A stretch of 64,000 nt of DNA. It comes from Heterostelium album PN500 (taxonomy: Eukaryota; Evosea; Eumycetozoa; Acytosteliales; Acytosteliaceae). The number at the start of each line of letters is the position of its first letter. Position 1 is the stretch's first letter. Below, piece after piece: positions 42,662 through 54,800 of the stretch. The notes below the pieces were generated by a model. It was not told the DNA's origin. It was given only the letters and a program-made list of their open reading frames with translations, and did no database searches. The position numbers were made by a program, and so were the translations under genes. The DNA is taken from assembly GCF_000004825.1 (NCBI RefSeq), contig NW_008805068.1, positions 620,001 through 684,000 of the forward strand. Reading direction: 5' to 3'.

Positions 42662-43832
42662 TCATTGGTCTCCAGAAAGTGTAATAGTTGTAGATGCTAA
42701 TGTTGATGGTGTATAATTAAAATGATTTAAATAATGTTGTAAGTGTTGAAGGTTATCTTGAATGAATTGATCATCAAGAACTAAAGTTTTATAAACATGC
42801 CAGAATAATGGATGTGTGACTGAGAGTGCAATATTTCCTGTTTCTTCAGTTCCTCCGAGATGAACACCAACAAACTTTCTTTCGTGTTGACTGATTGCAA
42901 GAATACCGCCGGATGCACCTTTGAGTGTTGGACAGCGATGTGATATCACTTTATCATCGACTCTGGTAACTTTTCCAATGGAGACAGTCTTTCTTTGGAA
43001 ACCACGTGATTCTCTGTTAACATTGATGAAGAGGGTCTCTAAATTTTCTGCTGTTCCCTGGTAGTCGGATATAAATTTCTCTAATTCTATGTGACCTGGA
43101 TAACCCATGACATAGTGATCGATCTCTTTATCATCAGCCGGTATCATTGGAAATATAATGTCGATGTCTGTTGGTGGTGTTCCTTTGAATCTGAGAACCT
43201 CTAAATCGTTTCGTGTATGCCAACTGTATGGTTGATCATTGAGGTCATTGACAATAAAAGAATCATTAAATGCATAATCATAATCTCTTCCACATGACTC
43301 CAACTCATACATTTCCTCGGTGTCAATATTTTTAAGATCGATCTCATTGCCAATGGAGGCATCAACACCAAAGTATATATAGATCTTGTCATATTCAAGA
43401 TTTCTTTGCATCTCTTGAGTTTCTTTTGGTGCTTTTGTATCGACAGGATATGCAATGACATGAGCTGCTGTCATAACAAGATTATTTTTCACATAAAATC
43501 CAGTACCACTGCACCAAACTGGTTCTTTTTCACCTATTACATTATATCTATCGATAGATAAAAAAAAAATAATAGAATCATTATTAAATAATTATGTCAA
43601 CTATTGTCATATCATACTTTACAAATATTCTTCCTACAGCACTCGATGTATTTTCATAAGACTCTTTGTTTTGAAAATCACTTTTTCCAATCTTTGATTT
43701 ACTATTAAATGTTATTATTTGTCCAATTGTTTGTCCGTTTTCATGAAAGACTCTTTCTAAAGAGTCGGAACTCAAAGGAATTATAACAAGATTCGAGATT
43801 GCTTGAGTTATTTCTTCAACTCGAGGTTCCAT
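42662..43832 (-). CDS. trypsin-like family member, full triad
   Basis: Exons 43832-43618 and 43547-42662, 366 residues. The start chosen is the ATG at 43832 (MEPRVEEITQAISNL), which matches the starts of the neighbouring members. An upstream in-frame ATG exists but would add a lysine-rich, then hydrophobic stretch not seen in any relative. N-module: LERVFHENGQTIGQIITFN, VGRIFVK. Triad motifs are VMTAAHVIAYP, RNDLEVLRFKG and CPTLKGASGG. A small difference is Tyr instead of Cys in the GTGF-C-V motif. Very close in sequence to the members at 44153 and 45513, indicating recent tandem duplication. Confidence 0.85.
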
Positions 43833-44152
43833 CTTATAAATATATGTTAAACAAAATAAATAAATAAATAAAAGTGATATGAAACTATGTTGAGCTACAG
43901 CTAATATAAATAAATTAAGAATCAAACCTTTAAGTTTTTTATTTTTTTTAAAAATGATCATTAAATTTATTTTTATTTTTTTTATTATTATTTTTTTTTT
44001 TTTTTGATACACTGACTGATCGCATCCGATGACTTTCTATCTCACCAAAGTACTTTGCAGACTTTATAGTTTGGTATCGATTAAACTACCTTTAATCAAC
44101 AAAGTAAATAAAAATATCTAATTGGCAAAATCGAACATATTGGTATAGTTTT

Positions 44153-45331
44153 TTATTGATTAGTGTTTTCACATACAGAAATTGATGTCGTTGTGGATGA
44201 AGATATATAATTAAAATGATTTAAATAATGTTGAAGGTTTTCAAAGTTATCTTTAATGAATTGATCATCAAGAACAAAGTTTTGATAAACATGCCAGAAT
44301 AATGGATGTGTAACTGAGAGTGCAATATTTCCTGTTTTTTGTGCACCACCGAGATGAACACCAACAAACTTTCTTTCGTGTTGACTGATTGCAAAGATAC
44401 CACCTGACGCACCTTTGAGTGTTGGACAGCGATGTGATATAACATTATCTTTGGATTTGGTAACTTTTCCAATGGAGACAGTCTTTCTCTCGAAACCACG
44501 TGATTCTTTGCTCACATTGATGTATAGGGTCTCTAAATTTTCGTTGGTTTCCTTGTAGTCTATTTTAAATTTCTCTAAATCTAAGAGACCTGGATATCCC
44601 ATGACATAGTGGTCGATTTCTATGTCATTGGTCGGAATCATTGGAAATAGAATGCCAATGTTTGTTGGTGGTGTACCTTTGAATTCGAGAACCTCTATAT
44701 CGTTGGGTGTATCCCAACTATATGATTGACCAGTGTCGTCTGAGAAAATCAAAGGATCTCTGAACGAATTATCGAAATCTCTTCCACATGACTTCAACTC
44801 ATGCATTTTCTCCATTCCGATATTTGTAAGATCGATCTCATTTCCAATGGAGGCATCAACACCAAAGTATATGTAGATCTCTTCATATTTCAGTTTTTTT
44901 TGCATCTCTTGAGTTTCTTTTGATGCATTTGTATCGACAGGATATGCAATGACATGAGCTGCTGTCATAATAAGATTCTGCTTCACACAAAATCCTGTTC
45001 CACATATCCAAGTTGGTTTTCCTAATACATTAAATCTGTAACATCAACAAATAAAAAAAGAAAGAATTCAATAAATGATGTTTAGTCCAAAACTAATTCA
45101 AAAAACATACTTTACAAATATTCTTCCAATAGCACTCGATGTTTTTTCATATGTTTCTTTGTGTTGCAAATCTGGTTTACCTATTATCTTTGAACGACTG
45201 CTGAATGTTATTATTTGTCCGGTTGTTTCACCTCCAACGTGAAACACTAATTCAGCAGCGTCTGATCCCAAGGGAATGATTTTAAGTTCTGATAATTTTG
45301 TTACTGCTTCTTCTTCATCTTGTGGCCTCAT
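44153..45331 (-). CDS. trypsin-like family member, full triad
   Basis: Exons 45331-45111 and 45035-44153, 367 residues. N-module: AAELVFHVGGETTGQIITF, IGRIFVK. Triad motifs are IMTAAHVIAYP, PNDIEVLEFKG and CPTLKGASGG. The ESCGRDF motif has become KSCGRDF. The C-terminal tail is SSSTTTSISVCENTNQ after the common YLNHFNY. The spacer to the gene downstream (43833-44152) is AT-rich with poly-A/T runs and no further gene. Confidence 0.85.
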
Positions 45332-45512
45332 CTTTAAAAATATATATAGTCGCTAGACAAAATAAATAAAATTCAAACAGTGGTGAAATGAAACGTTATT
45401 GGAAAAAAAAATATCTTTTTTTTTTTTTGATTTGAGAAATGTTTGGAAATAAATTTGGAAAAAGAATATTTTGGCCACGACCAATTTTTTTTTATTATTA
45501 TTGGTACAAAAT

Positions 45513-46616
45513 TTATGGTGTAGGTGCATGGTTAATGTGATTTAAATAAAGTTCCAAATTTTTAAGGTTATCTTGAATGAATTGATCATCATCAAGAACA
45601 AAGGTTCGATAAATATGCAAGAATAATGGGTGTGTGACTGAGAGTGCAATATTTCCTGTTTCTTCAGTTCCTCCGAGATGAACACCAACAAACTTTCTTT
45701 CATGCTGACTGATGGCAAAAATACCTCCTGAAGCTCCTTTGAGCGTTGGACAGAGATGTGAAATCACATTTTCATTTGACCTGACAACTTTACCAATGGA
45801 GACAGTCTTTCTCTGGAAACCACGTGATTCTTGGTTCACTTGAACGTAAAGGGCTCCTAAATTTTGCTCTGTGGATCCCTTGTAGTCGGATATAAATTTC
45901 TCTAATTCTATGTGACCTGGATATCCCATGACATAGTGGTCGATTTCTATGTCGTTAGTTGGAGGCATTGGAAATATAATGTTGATGCCTGTCGGTGGTG
46001 TTCCTTTGAATCTGAGAACCTCTAAATCGTTTCGTGTATGCCAACTGTATGGTGTATTTTTGTGGTCAGTGACAATAAAAGGATCATTAAATTTATAATC
46101 ATAATCTCTTCCACATGACTCCAACTCATGCATCGTCTCCACATTAATATTAGTAAGATCGATCTCACTTGTGATGGTGGCATCAGGACCAAAGAATATA
46201 TAGATCTTGTCGTACTTAAGATGAATATCGACAGGATATGCAAGTACATGAGCTGCAGTCATAACAAGATTATTCTTCACACAAAATCCAGTACCACTGC
46301 ACCAAACTGGTTCATTTTCACCTTTTACATTATATCTATTTAATAGAAATTATTAAAAACCTTCATTTCAAACTATCTAATACTGTTCAACATACTTTAC
46401 AAATATTCTACCAACACCGCTCGATGTATTTTCATAGGCTTCTTTGTGTTGTAAAGATTTTCCAATAATCTTTGAATTACTATTCAAAGTAACTATTTGT
46501 CCTATTGGTTTTCCGTTTTCATGAAAGACTCTTTCTGCGGAGTCGGGACTCAAAGGAATTGGATCTGATGTAGTCAGATTCGACATTTCTTTTTCTACTT
46601 TATCCAAAGGTTGCAT
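45513..46616 (-). CDS. trypsin-like family member, full triad, short insertion
   Basis: Exons 46616-46396 and 46335-45513, 347 residues. N-module: AERVFHENGKPIGQIVTLN, VGRIFVK. Triad motifs are VMTAAHVLAYP, RNDLEVLRFKG and CPTLKGASGG. The KETQEMQRN insertion after the histidine motif is deleted (LAYPVDIHLKYDKIYIFFG). The deletion is clean and in frame, and the gene at 49068 has a still larger loss at the same place. So this loop varies within the family while the fold motifs around it stay fixed. Confidence 0.85.
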
Positions 46617-47102
46617 CCTTTTGTTTTTTGTTAATAAAAAATAATAAATTATATCTACAAATAAATAAAATATGTATTATGAAACAATGTGTTGAGGCAA
46701 ATGCTTGTTGGTTTTTAGTCTCAAAAAAAAATTAAAAAATTAATTTTGGCTCCTTTTTAATCTTGATTTCGATTTTTCATTTTTGGGATGTTCTTTCATT
46801 TGAGTAGAATACACCACATTCGTGTTTGATAAGCTTCTTATATCTTTTAATATTAATTAAATTGAAAAAGAAAAATATACAGATTAAAAAAATTTTAAAT
46901 ATAATAAAAATAGATATAGATACAGATATTAGCGCTAAAGTTATGTAAGCATCTATGAGTTAGATTTAAATATTCTTTTTTTTTTTTTTTTTTTCTATTA
47001 AATGATAGATGGAAGTAGGAATAATTGTGATTTATTTAATAGTTTGTTGTTATTATAAATGATCAAAAGAGAAGATATTATTACTCTATAGTTGTGTTGA
47101 TT
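46617..47102. other. intergenic spacer, partly duplicated
   Basis: AT-rich spacer with a poly-T run near 46980. Its left part (about 47010-47100, TTTATTTAATAGTTTGTTGT) is the 3' flank of the member at 47103 and recurs at about 48970-49065 behind the member at 49068, so it belongs to a duplicated unit. Confidence 0.6.
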
Positions 47103-48221
47103 CTAATACTTACATATTTTAATATGATTAAAATATATTAAATATTGCTCCAAATGTTTACGATTATCTTGAATGAATTGATCATCAAGAACATATGTTT
47201 TGTAAAGATACCAGAATAATGGGTGTGTAACTGAGATTGCAAGATTTCCGATGTCGTGTCCTCCACCGAGATGAACACCAATAAACTTTCTTTCGTGTTG
47301 ACTGCTGGCAAAAATACCACCCGATGTACCTCCGAGTGTTGGACAGCGATGAGTAATCACATTCATTTCTGATTTGATAACTTTTCCAATGCAAACAGTC
47401 TTTCTCTCGAAATGATTTGAATCAATGAACACTTGTTTATAGAGATTCTCTAAATCGATAAGTTTCACAGAGGTTCCCTTATGGTCAGTTATAAATTTAT
47501 CTAAATTTACATGACCTGGATATCCCATGACATAGTGATCGACGGATAGGTCATTGGTTGGAAGCATTGGGAATAGAATATCTATGCTTGCTGGTGGTGT
47601 ACCTTTGAATCTGAGAACCTCTAAATCGTTGGCTGGAATCCAATTATTTGGTTTACCATTGAAGTCAGTGACAGAAAAAGGATCTTTGAATAATTGTTCA
47701 AAATCTCTTCCACATGACTCCAATTCATACATATAATCCACATCCATTTTGTTAAGAATGACCTCAACACCCATGGTGGCATCGTTTCCAAAGTATATAT
47801 AGACTTTTTCATATTTCAGATTTCTCTGCATCTCTTGGGTTTCAATTGGTGCAGTAGTATCTACTTCAAATGTAAGTATATGACCTGCAGTCATAACCAA
47901 ATCTTTCTTTACACAGAATCCAGTTCCACTTGTCCAAACAGGTTCCACTTTACCTGGCACCTGATATCTTTTGAATAGAAACTATTAATAACTTTCTTTA
48001 ACTAGGGTTCAGAAGGTATATTATTACTTTATAAATATTCTTCCAACAGCACCTGATGTTTTTTCATAGAATTCTTTGTTTGCCACAACTTTTACAAGCT
48101 TTGATCTTGAATTAAAAGGAACTATTTGTCCAATTATTTTTCCATCTTGATCAAATACTTTTTGTAAAGAGTGTCTACTCAATAAAATGGGATTTGATGT
48201 ACATTCACAAAGATTCGACAT
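47103..48221 (-). CDS. trypsin-like family member, full triad, shifted start
   Basis: Exons 48221-48028 and 47967-47103, 352 residues. N-module: LQKVFDQDGKIIGQIVPFN, VGRIFIK. Triad motifs are VMTAGHILTFE, ANDLEVLRFKG and CPTLGGTSGG. The start differs from its closest paralogue at 49068: the equivalent of that gene's first 13 codons is still visible at 48215-48260 (EPVINKVE-like), but the first ATG is changed and the frame differs, so translation probably begins at the internal ATG (MSNLCECTSNP). This removes about a dozen residues of no known importance. Confidence 0.8.
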
Positions 48222-49067
48222 TCCTTTCCACTTTATTAATTACAGGTTCGATTTGACTTTTCTTAATAACAATATATTATATCCACCAATAATATTTAAA
48301 ATTTAGAAACAATATTGAGGTAAAAGAATACTTTTTTTTTTTTAGATTTGTTTTTGTTTTGAACTTGAAAGGACCTCACCCTTTTGTACTGCTCTGATCA
48401 GATTCATCATTTTCTTTTCAAAAAAACTGGTACTCCACTAACATTCCCTTTATAGAAAGTATTAAATTTAGCTAACGGGAACTCAAAAAGATCGCTGTTG
48501 AAATTTTTTAAAAAAAAATAAAAACAACTTCTCATAAAAATAAAAGCCACGTCTCATAAAAAAGAAAGAAAATAATGAAATTCTTTTTTTTTTTTAAAAA
48601 AAAAAAATTTAATAATATGAATAATTTGGTACAATATTCATCACTCTCATCTTCGTAATCAGATTTCTTCTCATTGACTACGTAGTCCATTTACATTTTC
48701 TATCAAATTATTTTTTAAATGAAATTTAAAAAAATAGATCAGAATCGAAATACACCTAAGAATTCTTACGTAAAATCATTTCAACTGATTTTTTTTTGAA
48801 ATCTTCAAAATATATATATTATCAGATTTAAATTTTATTGGAAAAAATAAATCAACACTACACCCCTACATTGAATATTCAATATCTTTAATATTTATTT
48901 AATAATAATGACAATAAAGGTTAAACTGAAAAAGAAAGTATTATTTCCAATAAAAAGATAGATGGAGAGCGGATGAGGAATTATTGAGATTTATTTAATA
49001 GTTTGTTATTACATAAATGTTCAACAGAGAAGATATTTGACATTATTTCTCTATAGTTGTATCGATT
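48222..49067. other. upstream region duplicated with that of the 49068 gene
   Basis: AT-rich DNA that shares ordered blocks with 50160-50530. These are a GATCAGATTCAT block, a CCACGTCTCA block and the perfect palindrome GACTACGTAGTC (48676-48687) followed by CATTT. The part near 48960-49067 is the 3' flank of the neighbouring unit. No gene seen. Confidence 0.6.
48676..48687. promoter_or_regulatory. conserved palindrome upstream of the 47103 gene
   Basis: GACTACGTAGTC, a perfect 12-bp palindrome about 455 bp upstream of the start. The same palindrome with similar flanks (TTGA before, CATTT after) lies 353 bp upstream of the paralogue at 49068. It is either a conserved protein-binding site or simply shared ancestry of the duplicated promoter. 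Confidence 0.4.
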
Positions 49068-50156
49068 CTAATACTTATAATTAAAATAATCTAAATATTC
49101 CTTCAAATGCTTACGATTCTTTTTATCTTTAATGAATTGATCATCAAGAACATATTTTTCGTAAAGATACCAGAATAATGGGTGTGTAACTGAGATTGCA
49201 AAATTTCCGATATCTTGTGCTCCACCTAGATGAACACCAAGAAACTTTCGCTTGTGTTCAATGTTTGCAAAAATACCACCTGACATACCTCCAAGTGTTG
49301 GACAGCGATGAGTAATCACTTTCTTATCTGATTTGTTAACTTCTCCAATACAAACGGTCTTTTTCTGGAAATATCTGGTATCATTGATCACTTGGTTATA
49401 GAGATTCTCTAAATCGGTAAGATTCGCAGTGGTTTCGTTGTGTTTAGCTATAAATTCATCTAAAGTTACGTAACCTGGATATCCCATAACATAGTGATCG
49501 ACGGATAGGTCATTGGTTGGAAGCATTGGGAATAGAATGTCTATTTTTTTTGGTTTTTTTCCTTTGAATCGGAGAACCTCTAAATCGTTGTCTAGAATCC
49601 AATTGTGTTGATTACCCTTGAAGTCAGTGACAATGAAAGGATCATGGAATATTTGATCAAAATCTCTTCCACATGACTCCAATTCATACATATAATCCAC
49701 ATCCATTTTGTTAAGAAAGACCTCAAAGTTGATGGTGGCATCATTACCAAAGTATATATAGATCTTTTCGTATTTAAGTTTAAGTAAATGACCTGCAGTC
49801 ATCACCAGATCTTTCCTTACACAGATTCCAGTACCACTTGTCCAAAGAGGCTCCACTGTACCTGGTACTTGATATCTATTGAATAAAAACTATTAATAAC
49901 TTTATTTCACAATGTTTCAAATTGTATATCATTACTTTATAAATATTCTTCCAACAGCACCCGGTGTTTTTTCATAGACTTTTTTGTTGGGCACATCTCT
50001 TACAACCTTTGACCTTGAATTAAAAGTAACTATTTCTCCGGTTGTTTTTCCGTCTTGATTAAATACAATTCCTAAAGAGTGGTGACTCACTAAATTGGGA
50101 TTTGAGGTTTTTAGATTTGAAATTCCTTTTTCCACTTTATTAATTATAGGTTCCAT
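49068..50156 (-). CDS. trypsin-like family member, full triad
   Basis: Exons 50156-49936 and 49875-49068, 342 residues. Starts MEPIINKVEKGISNLKTSN. N-module: LGIVFNQDGKTTGEIVTFN, VGRIFIK. Triad motifs are VMTAGHLLKLK, DNDLEVLRFKG and CPTLGGMSGG. The histidine motif is followed almost directly by the next strand (LLKLKYEKIYIYFG), so the whole ETQEMQRN loop is gone. Together with its 5' and 3' flanks it forms an approximately 1.9-kb tandem duplicate of the 47103 unit. Confidence 0.85.
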
Positions 50157-50508
50157 TGAAATTTTCTTAATATCTATAAATATTTTATAATATTAAAAAT
50201 ATTTAGAAACATACTTTAATAAAGATTATTGGAGCAAATTATTTTTTTTTTGACAAAGGGTCCCACACTTTGGTCCTGTGTAGATCAGATTCATTATTTT
50301 CTTTCTCTCCACGGACATTCCTTTTTTAGAAAGTATGAATGGGCATTCGATTTATAAAAAATAAAATAAAAATCAGATTAATTTTAAAGCGCATGCCACG
50401 TCTCACTGCAAATGAAAGAAAATGTTGAAATTCTTGTTTTTTTTTGTTTTTTAATTTTCTACAATACTTATTCATTGTATCTTCTGAGTCATCAGATTTT
50501 ATTTAATT

Positions 50509-50520
50509 GACTACGTAGTC
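50509..50520. promoter_or_regulatory. conserved palindrome upstream of the 49068 gene
   Basis: Second copy of GACTACGTAGTC in the same relative order with the GATCAGATTCAT and CACGTCTCA blocks as upstream of the 47103 gene. Confidence 0.4.
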
Positions 50521-50771
50521 CATTTGATGATTTATTTTTACTCTTTTAAAACTTTGAGAGTGACAGAGCGATAAAAAGATTTGAAGAATAGGATCCAATT
50601 TTTCTACAACAATAGTTCTCTTTTAACAAGAAGTGGTTTGAAAAATTTTTTTGTCTTTATAGGTTTTATTCGATTTTGCTCTTACTTATTGGAGATATTA
50701 CAATAACTTTTAATTTCAATTAATAGTTTAGAGTAAAAATTGAAAACAAAATTAAAAATTGTTTTTGAGAG

Positions 50772-50941
50772 ATGATTCATTTAAATTTGATATTTTTATT
50801 TTTATTATTTGTTTTATTTAAAGGTTTGAAGATATTTTTATATGAAATGCCTTCAAAACAAAAAAAAGAAAAAGTAAAATCAAAAAAATATCTTCAAACC
50901 TTTAAATAAAACAAATAATAAAAATAATTTATGAATCATTT
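50772..50941. repeat. long hairpin: 42-bp perfect inverted repeat with imperfect outer arms
   Basis: 50798-50839 (ending AAAGGTTTGAAGATATTTTT) is the exact reverse complement of 50884-50925, with a 44-base loop. An outer ATGATTCAT/ATGAATCAT pair lies at about 50773 and 50931, so the fold-back may extend over 170 bases. It is not obviously related to neighbouring repeats. A MITE-like element or a hairpin precursor of small RNAs are the main options. Confidence 0.8.
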
Positions 50942-50954
50942 GAAATAATAGTGA

Positions 50955-51110
50955 TGGTAGAAATTGAACCCAATCAAGAAAATAATAAGTTGGTTTAGAA
51001 AATATTCACAATTGATCTTCAAACAGAACAATATACCAACACTACAATTCCAGATATTGCAGTTGGTCTACCATCCAATTTCTTGGGAAATATGTTTTGT
51101 GCTCAATAAA
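50955..51110 (+). pseudogene. short coding relic
   Basis: From an ATG at 50955, plus-strand sequence reads MVEIEPNQENNKLV, then a stop, then KIFTIDLQTEQYTNTTIPD and IAVGLPSNFLGNMFCAQ before another stop. The composition is typical of a dictyostelid extracellular beta-rich protein and faintly recalls the secreted protein at 25309 (VDLTSGNYTMQN). Too short to assign. Confidence 0.25.
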
Positions 51111-51269
51111 TCAATTATTTATACAGGTCGACTATTGATCAAAATAAATATTTTTTTTTATTTTAGTTCAATAATCGGTCAAAACATATATTTTGATTAA
51201 TGATGAATTTTGTATTAATAAATTCGATATGATTTGCTATAATTATAATATATATTTAAAAGTAATCCA

Positions 51270-52637
51270 TTATGGAGGTAGTAGATCGTTATTTTTAGGA
51301 AAATTAAAGTTATTAATATAGTTAATGTAGGGTTGGAGTTGATCTCGATGTTTCGACATGAAATGTTGATCGGAAAGAATGTGTTTTTGGTAGACATAAC
51401 AGAACAGTGGGTGAGTAACTGAAATGGCAAAATTGGTGTGAATATCTGTGTCGTTGGAACCACCTATGTGAACACCAAGGAATTTGTTGGCTTCATTACT
51501 GCTTGCGATGATTCCACCAGACATTCCTTTGAGTGTTGGGCATTGATGAACCGAGAGATATTGGTTGTCGTGGATATGCGCACTCTCACTTAGTGCAATA
51601 GTTTTCTTTTGGAAACCACTGGTCATCTTATTGACAGAGTTGTAAAGCTCTTTCATATCCACATCCTTGCCTTGGTAGTCATCTTGGAAAACTTCGAGTT
51701 CAATATGTCCTGGATATCCACAACACCAAAATTCTTTTAAATTTTCTTTGCTTGTGAACGATGGTAACAAGTATTCTTCTCTTCGTTTCTGCGGGTTCTT
51801 GAATCGCAGTACCTCTATATCATTTTTTATTGTCTTCCATTTGTAAGAGACACTCTTATTATCGTCTGTTTGCTTTATATACACCAAGTGATCTTTAAAG
51901 TGTTGGTCAATGTCTTGTCTGCCACAGGTTTCCAACTCGTAGAAATCATCGTTCTCCTCCAAGCTGTTGGTGTCAACTTCGTGGTCAATGCTGGTGTCTG
52001 GAATAAAACAAATATAAATCTTATCCATACTCCAAGAAACATCGTCAGACAAACTACTTCGACTGTTTATTCTTTTTATTGAAGTCAAACCACTTGTTGT
52101 TGTTGTCGTTGAGTTATTCAGATCAAAGTTGACGACATGTGCAGCTGTTATCACCTTGTCATGACTCACACAAAATCCAGTTCCAGTGAACCACGATATT
52201 TTGTCACCACCTTTTAATCTAATAACAAAAAAACATAGATTAAATTTTATGAGTAACGCAACCAAAATTAAGAATATGTAACATATATATTTACCTTACA
52301 AATATTCTTCCAACTGAATTTGATGTAACTTCCAAATTTGATCTCTTTGTGCACTCTAATTTAACACTGGATGGAATTTTTGATTTACTATTCAAAGTAA
52401 ATAAATGTCCTTCTACTTTTCCCGATTGATGAAAAACTCTTTCAGCACAGTTCATATTGAGTAAAACTTTGCTAGGGCTGGCGGGTGGTGTGGTCTTGTA
52501 GTTGCTAAGTATACTGCCACTCAAATTCAATCGTTTCATACTCTGTGTATTTAGAGCATCATTATCTTTATCTTTATCTATATCTTTTTCTTGTGTCACA
52601 ACAATCGGTGGCAACTCCTCAACAGTGGATTTCACTA
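51270..52637 (-). CDS. trypsin-like family member with long N-terminal head, full triad
   Basis: Visible exons 52637-52295 and 52218-51270, about 430 residues. The 5' end is unresolved. The upstream open frame begins right after an acceptor-like ATTATAG in phase 1 and has no ATG before its module, so one more small exon is likely. The head (about 60 residues) is acidic with a DIDKDKDND run. The N-module (AERVFHQSGKVEGHLFTLN, VGRIFVR) then leads to the protease domain: VITAAHVVNFD, KNDIEVLRFKN, CPTLKGMSGG, triad complete. A Ser/Thr-rich loop of ~40 residues follows the histidine. In head length and location it is intermediate between the minus-strand proteases and the plus-strand degenerate genes, and it is head-to-head with the one at 53282. 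Confidence 0.75.
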
Positions 52638-52639
52638 TA

Positions 52640-53281
52640 ATAGTTTATATAAAATGTGAAAAAAAAAATAATTTGTGTTAATAAAAGATTATTGCATTAT
52701 ACAATATTGGGTTTTCTTTTATTATTGACAACACTACACACTTCTTTTGTAACACATATCATCAACACTAAAAATAAAAAAAAACTTCTATTTAAAAATA
52801 ACAAATTACTAATTACTCTTTGCTATAGTTAAGATTATAATGACCGTTCTTGTGTATTTTAGTTATATTAATTGTTATTAATTAATATTAAAATTAATGA
52901 TAACTTTTTCTCACTTAAAAAATTTTACTTTTTTTAATTATTTTTTTTAAAAATAGGATTTTTAGTTTGGTTTTGTTTTTCTTTGATTCCTCAAATTCGC
53001 CAACGTTCACAAAGAATTTCGATGTGAGAAAAAAAAATGATCAAAGAAATTTTCATCATCATTCATTTGTGGTGGGGTTTTTTGGGGTTGGTGGGTATTA
53101 TTTTTATCATTTTTTTTTTAATGAGTTGGTTTTTGCAAAACTTTAATTTTTAGTTTCACAAAAATTTAACAAATTTTTAATTTATATTATTAAATCAACA
53201 CGTTCTTCTTTTAAATGAATAAGATTAAATATTGTTTGTTTTGTTTTTGTTTTTTTGTTTCGCTTTTAAATATTTATATGT
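52640..53281. other. divergent promoter region
   Basis: About 640 bp of AT-rich DNA between head-to-head members of the array. It has T-runs and a G-rich patch (GTGGTGGGGTTTTTTGGGG near 53070). The missing first exon of the minus-strand gene may lie within 52640-52770. Confidence 0.4.
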
Positions 53282-54800
53282 ATGGCGAGTTTTTTAAAAA
53301 GCGTTTACAAATATGTATATCCCGACACAAAAGATGAAAACAGTGATCCATCATCGGTTGCATCAGCAGAGTCAACAACTGTACCTTGTCCACCGGAAAC
53401 ACCAGAACCAATTGTATATACTTCACTTTCACCTATAGTACCTAGAGAGGATTTCTTCACAACACCTGCAAATGAAGAGAAAGCGAAAGAAATAGATAAA
53501 GATATAGAGAGAGACGAAGTGAATGATGATACTTTAGAGAAAGTTAAAGAGATAGAGAAGGAGAGTGTAAAAGATACTTTGGTCAAGTCAAATTCAAGTA
53601 CTCCTATCAGAATATCAAAGAATGAAACCGATCTTATTATGGTTCACACGAAAACCAAAGATTTTATGTATATTGGCGAATCGTATGCTGTTGTCTCAAA
53701 GTACGTTGGAGAGTTGTTATTTCATGACATCAGAGGCGAGATCGAAGGTTGTATTAGTATTTTCAATAGTAAATCAAAGATTTATCTACCAGAGGCAGTA
53801 GCAAAGACAGTAGCAAATAGAGATTATATAGAAAAGTCTGCCACAACTGTTGGTAGAATATTTATAAAGTAACTATCTTTTATTATTATTATACTTTAAA
53901 TATTTGTTTATGTTAACTTTATTTATTATCTTCAGGTATTTAAATAATGATAATGAAAATGTATGGTATACAGGATCGGGTTTCAGAGTGAGTGAAACGC
54001 ATATCATGACATCTGGACAGTTGGTCAAGCAGAAAAAGAAATTGAAATTGGACAAGATATTCATTTGTTTCGAGAACGATACGACTGTTGGCGAGGAAAT
54101 CGATTTCAGTGAAATAGAAACATCGGAGTATGTGTTTGAATTGACATCGATTTTGGATGACACAGACCAACCCGATCGCAAAGACAAGCTTGGTGTTGAG
54201 ATTCTAAAGTTTGTCAACCGCGCACCAAGCAAAACTAACTATGTATTGCCTGTGATGCCAGACCCCAAAACTTTGAATTACTTTGTCATTGCGTATCCGG
54301 GCTATGTCGATTTCGACGAGTTTCGACAGCGCTACAAAGATGATAGCGATACCAAGCAAGTCTTGGAGCAACTGTACAAACAGGTGTCGCGGGACACCAA
54401 GAATACCCAACACAAAACCATATCGATCATAGGCAACATGAAGAAAGAGAATGTAAATATTTCAAACAGAGAGAGAAGCACACACAAGTGTCCGTCGTTG
54501 GCCGGATTCACCGGTGGATTGTTAGGGTCAGTCCGCAAAGGTCATCAATTCGTTGGTATTCACATGGGTGGAGACAAATATACCAACGAAAACATCGCGC
54601 TCTCTGTCACCCACCGCAATTTTTTCGACCTCTATAGAAAATACATTTTGAGTATCGAAGGATTTCAAGATATTCATAGCGATACACTTCAGCCTTACAT
54701 TAAATATTGGTCGGAAATAATTAAAAAAGAAAACGACATGATTGCACGGAATGAAGAGCGTGAAGCACAAGAATCACCAAGATATCATTATAAAAATTAA
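53282..54800 (+). CDS. trypsin-like family member, plus strand, whole triad lost
   Basis: Exons 53282-53868 and 53936-54800, 483 residues. Residues 1-~115 are a charged head (MASFLKSVYKYVYPDTKD, then acidic/lysine-rich EIDKDIERDEVNDD). The N-module (GELLFHDIRGEIEGCISIF, VGRIFIK) is intact. In the protease domain the histidine site reads IMTSGQLVKQK (Gln), the aspartate site KLGVEILKFVN (no Asp) and the serine site CPSLAGFTGG (Thr). All three catalytic residues are therefore replaced, while the frame and fold motifs (KGHQFVGIHMGGDKYTNENI) persist. A short charged tail (ENDMIARNEEREAQE) ends it. Best read as a maintained pseudoprotease. Confidence 0.8.

Noticed and set aside
43833-44012. Upstream extension of the 42662 gene with a hydrophobic segment, resembling a membrane anchor
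   Set aside because: Lysine-rich simple sequence (KKKKIIIKKIK) translated from spacer DNA; all close relatives start at the position of the downstream ATG.
48240-48260. tRNA B-box-like GGTTCGATTT
   Set aside because: No matching A-box or cloverleaf around it; it is the decayed 5' end of the 47103 gene. No tRNA was found anywhere in the window.
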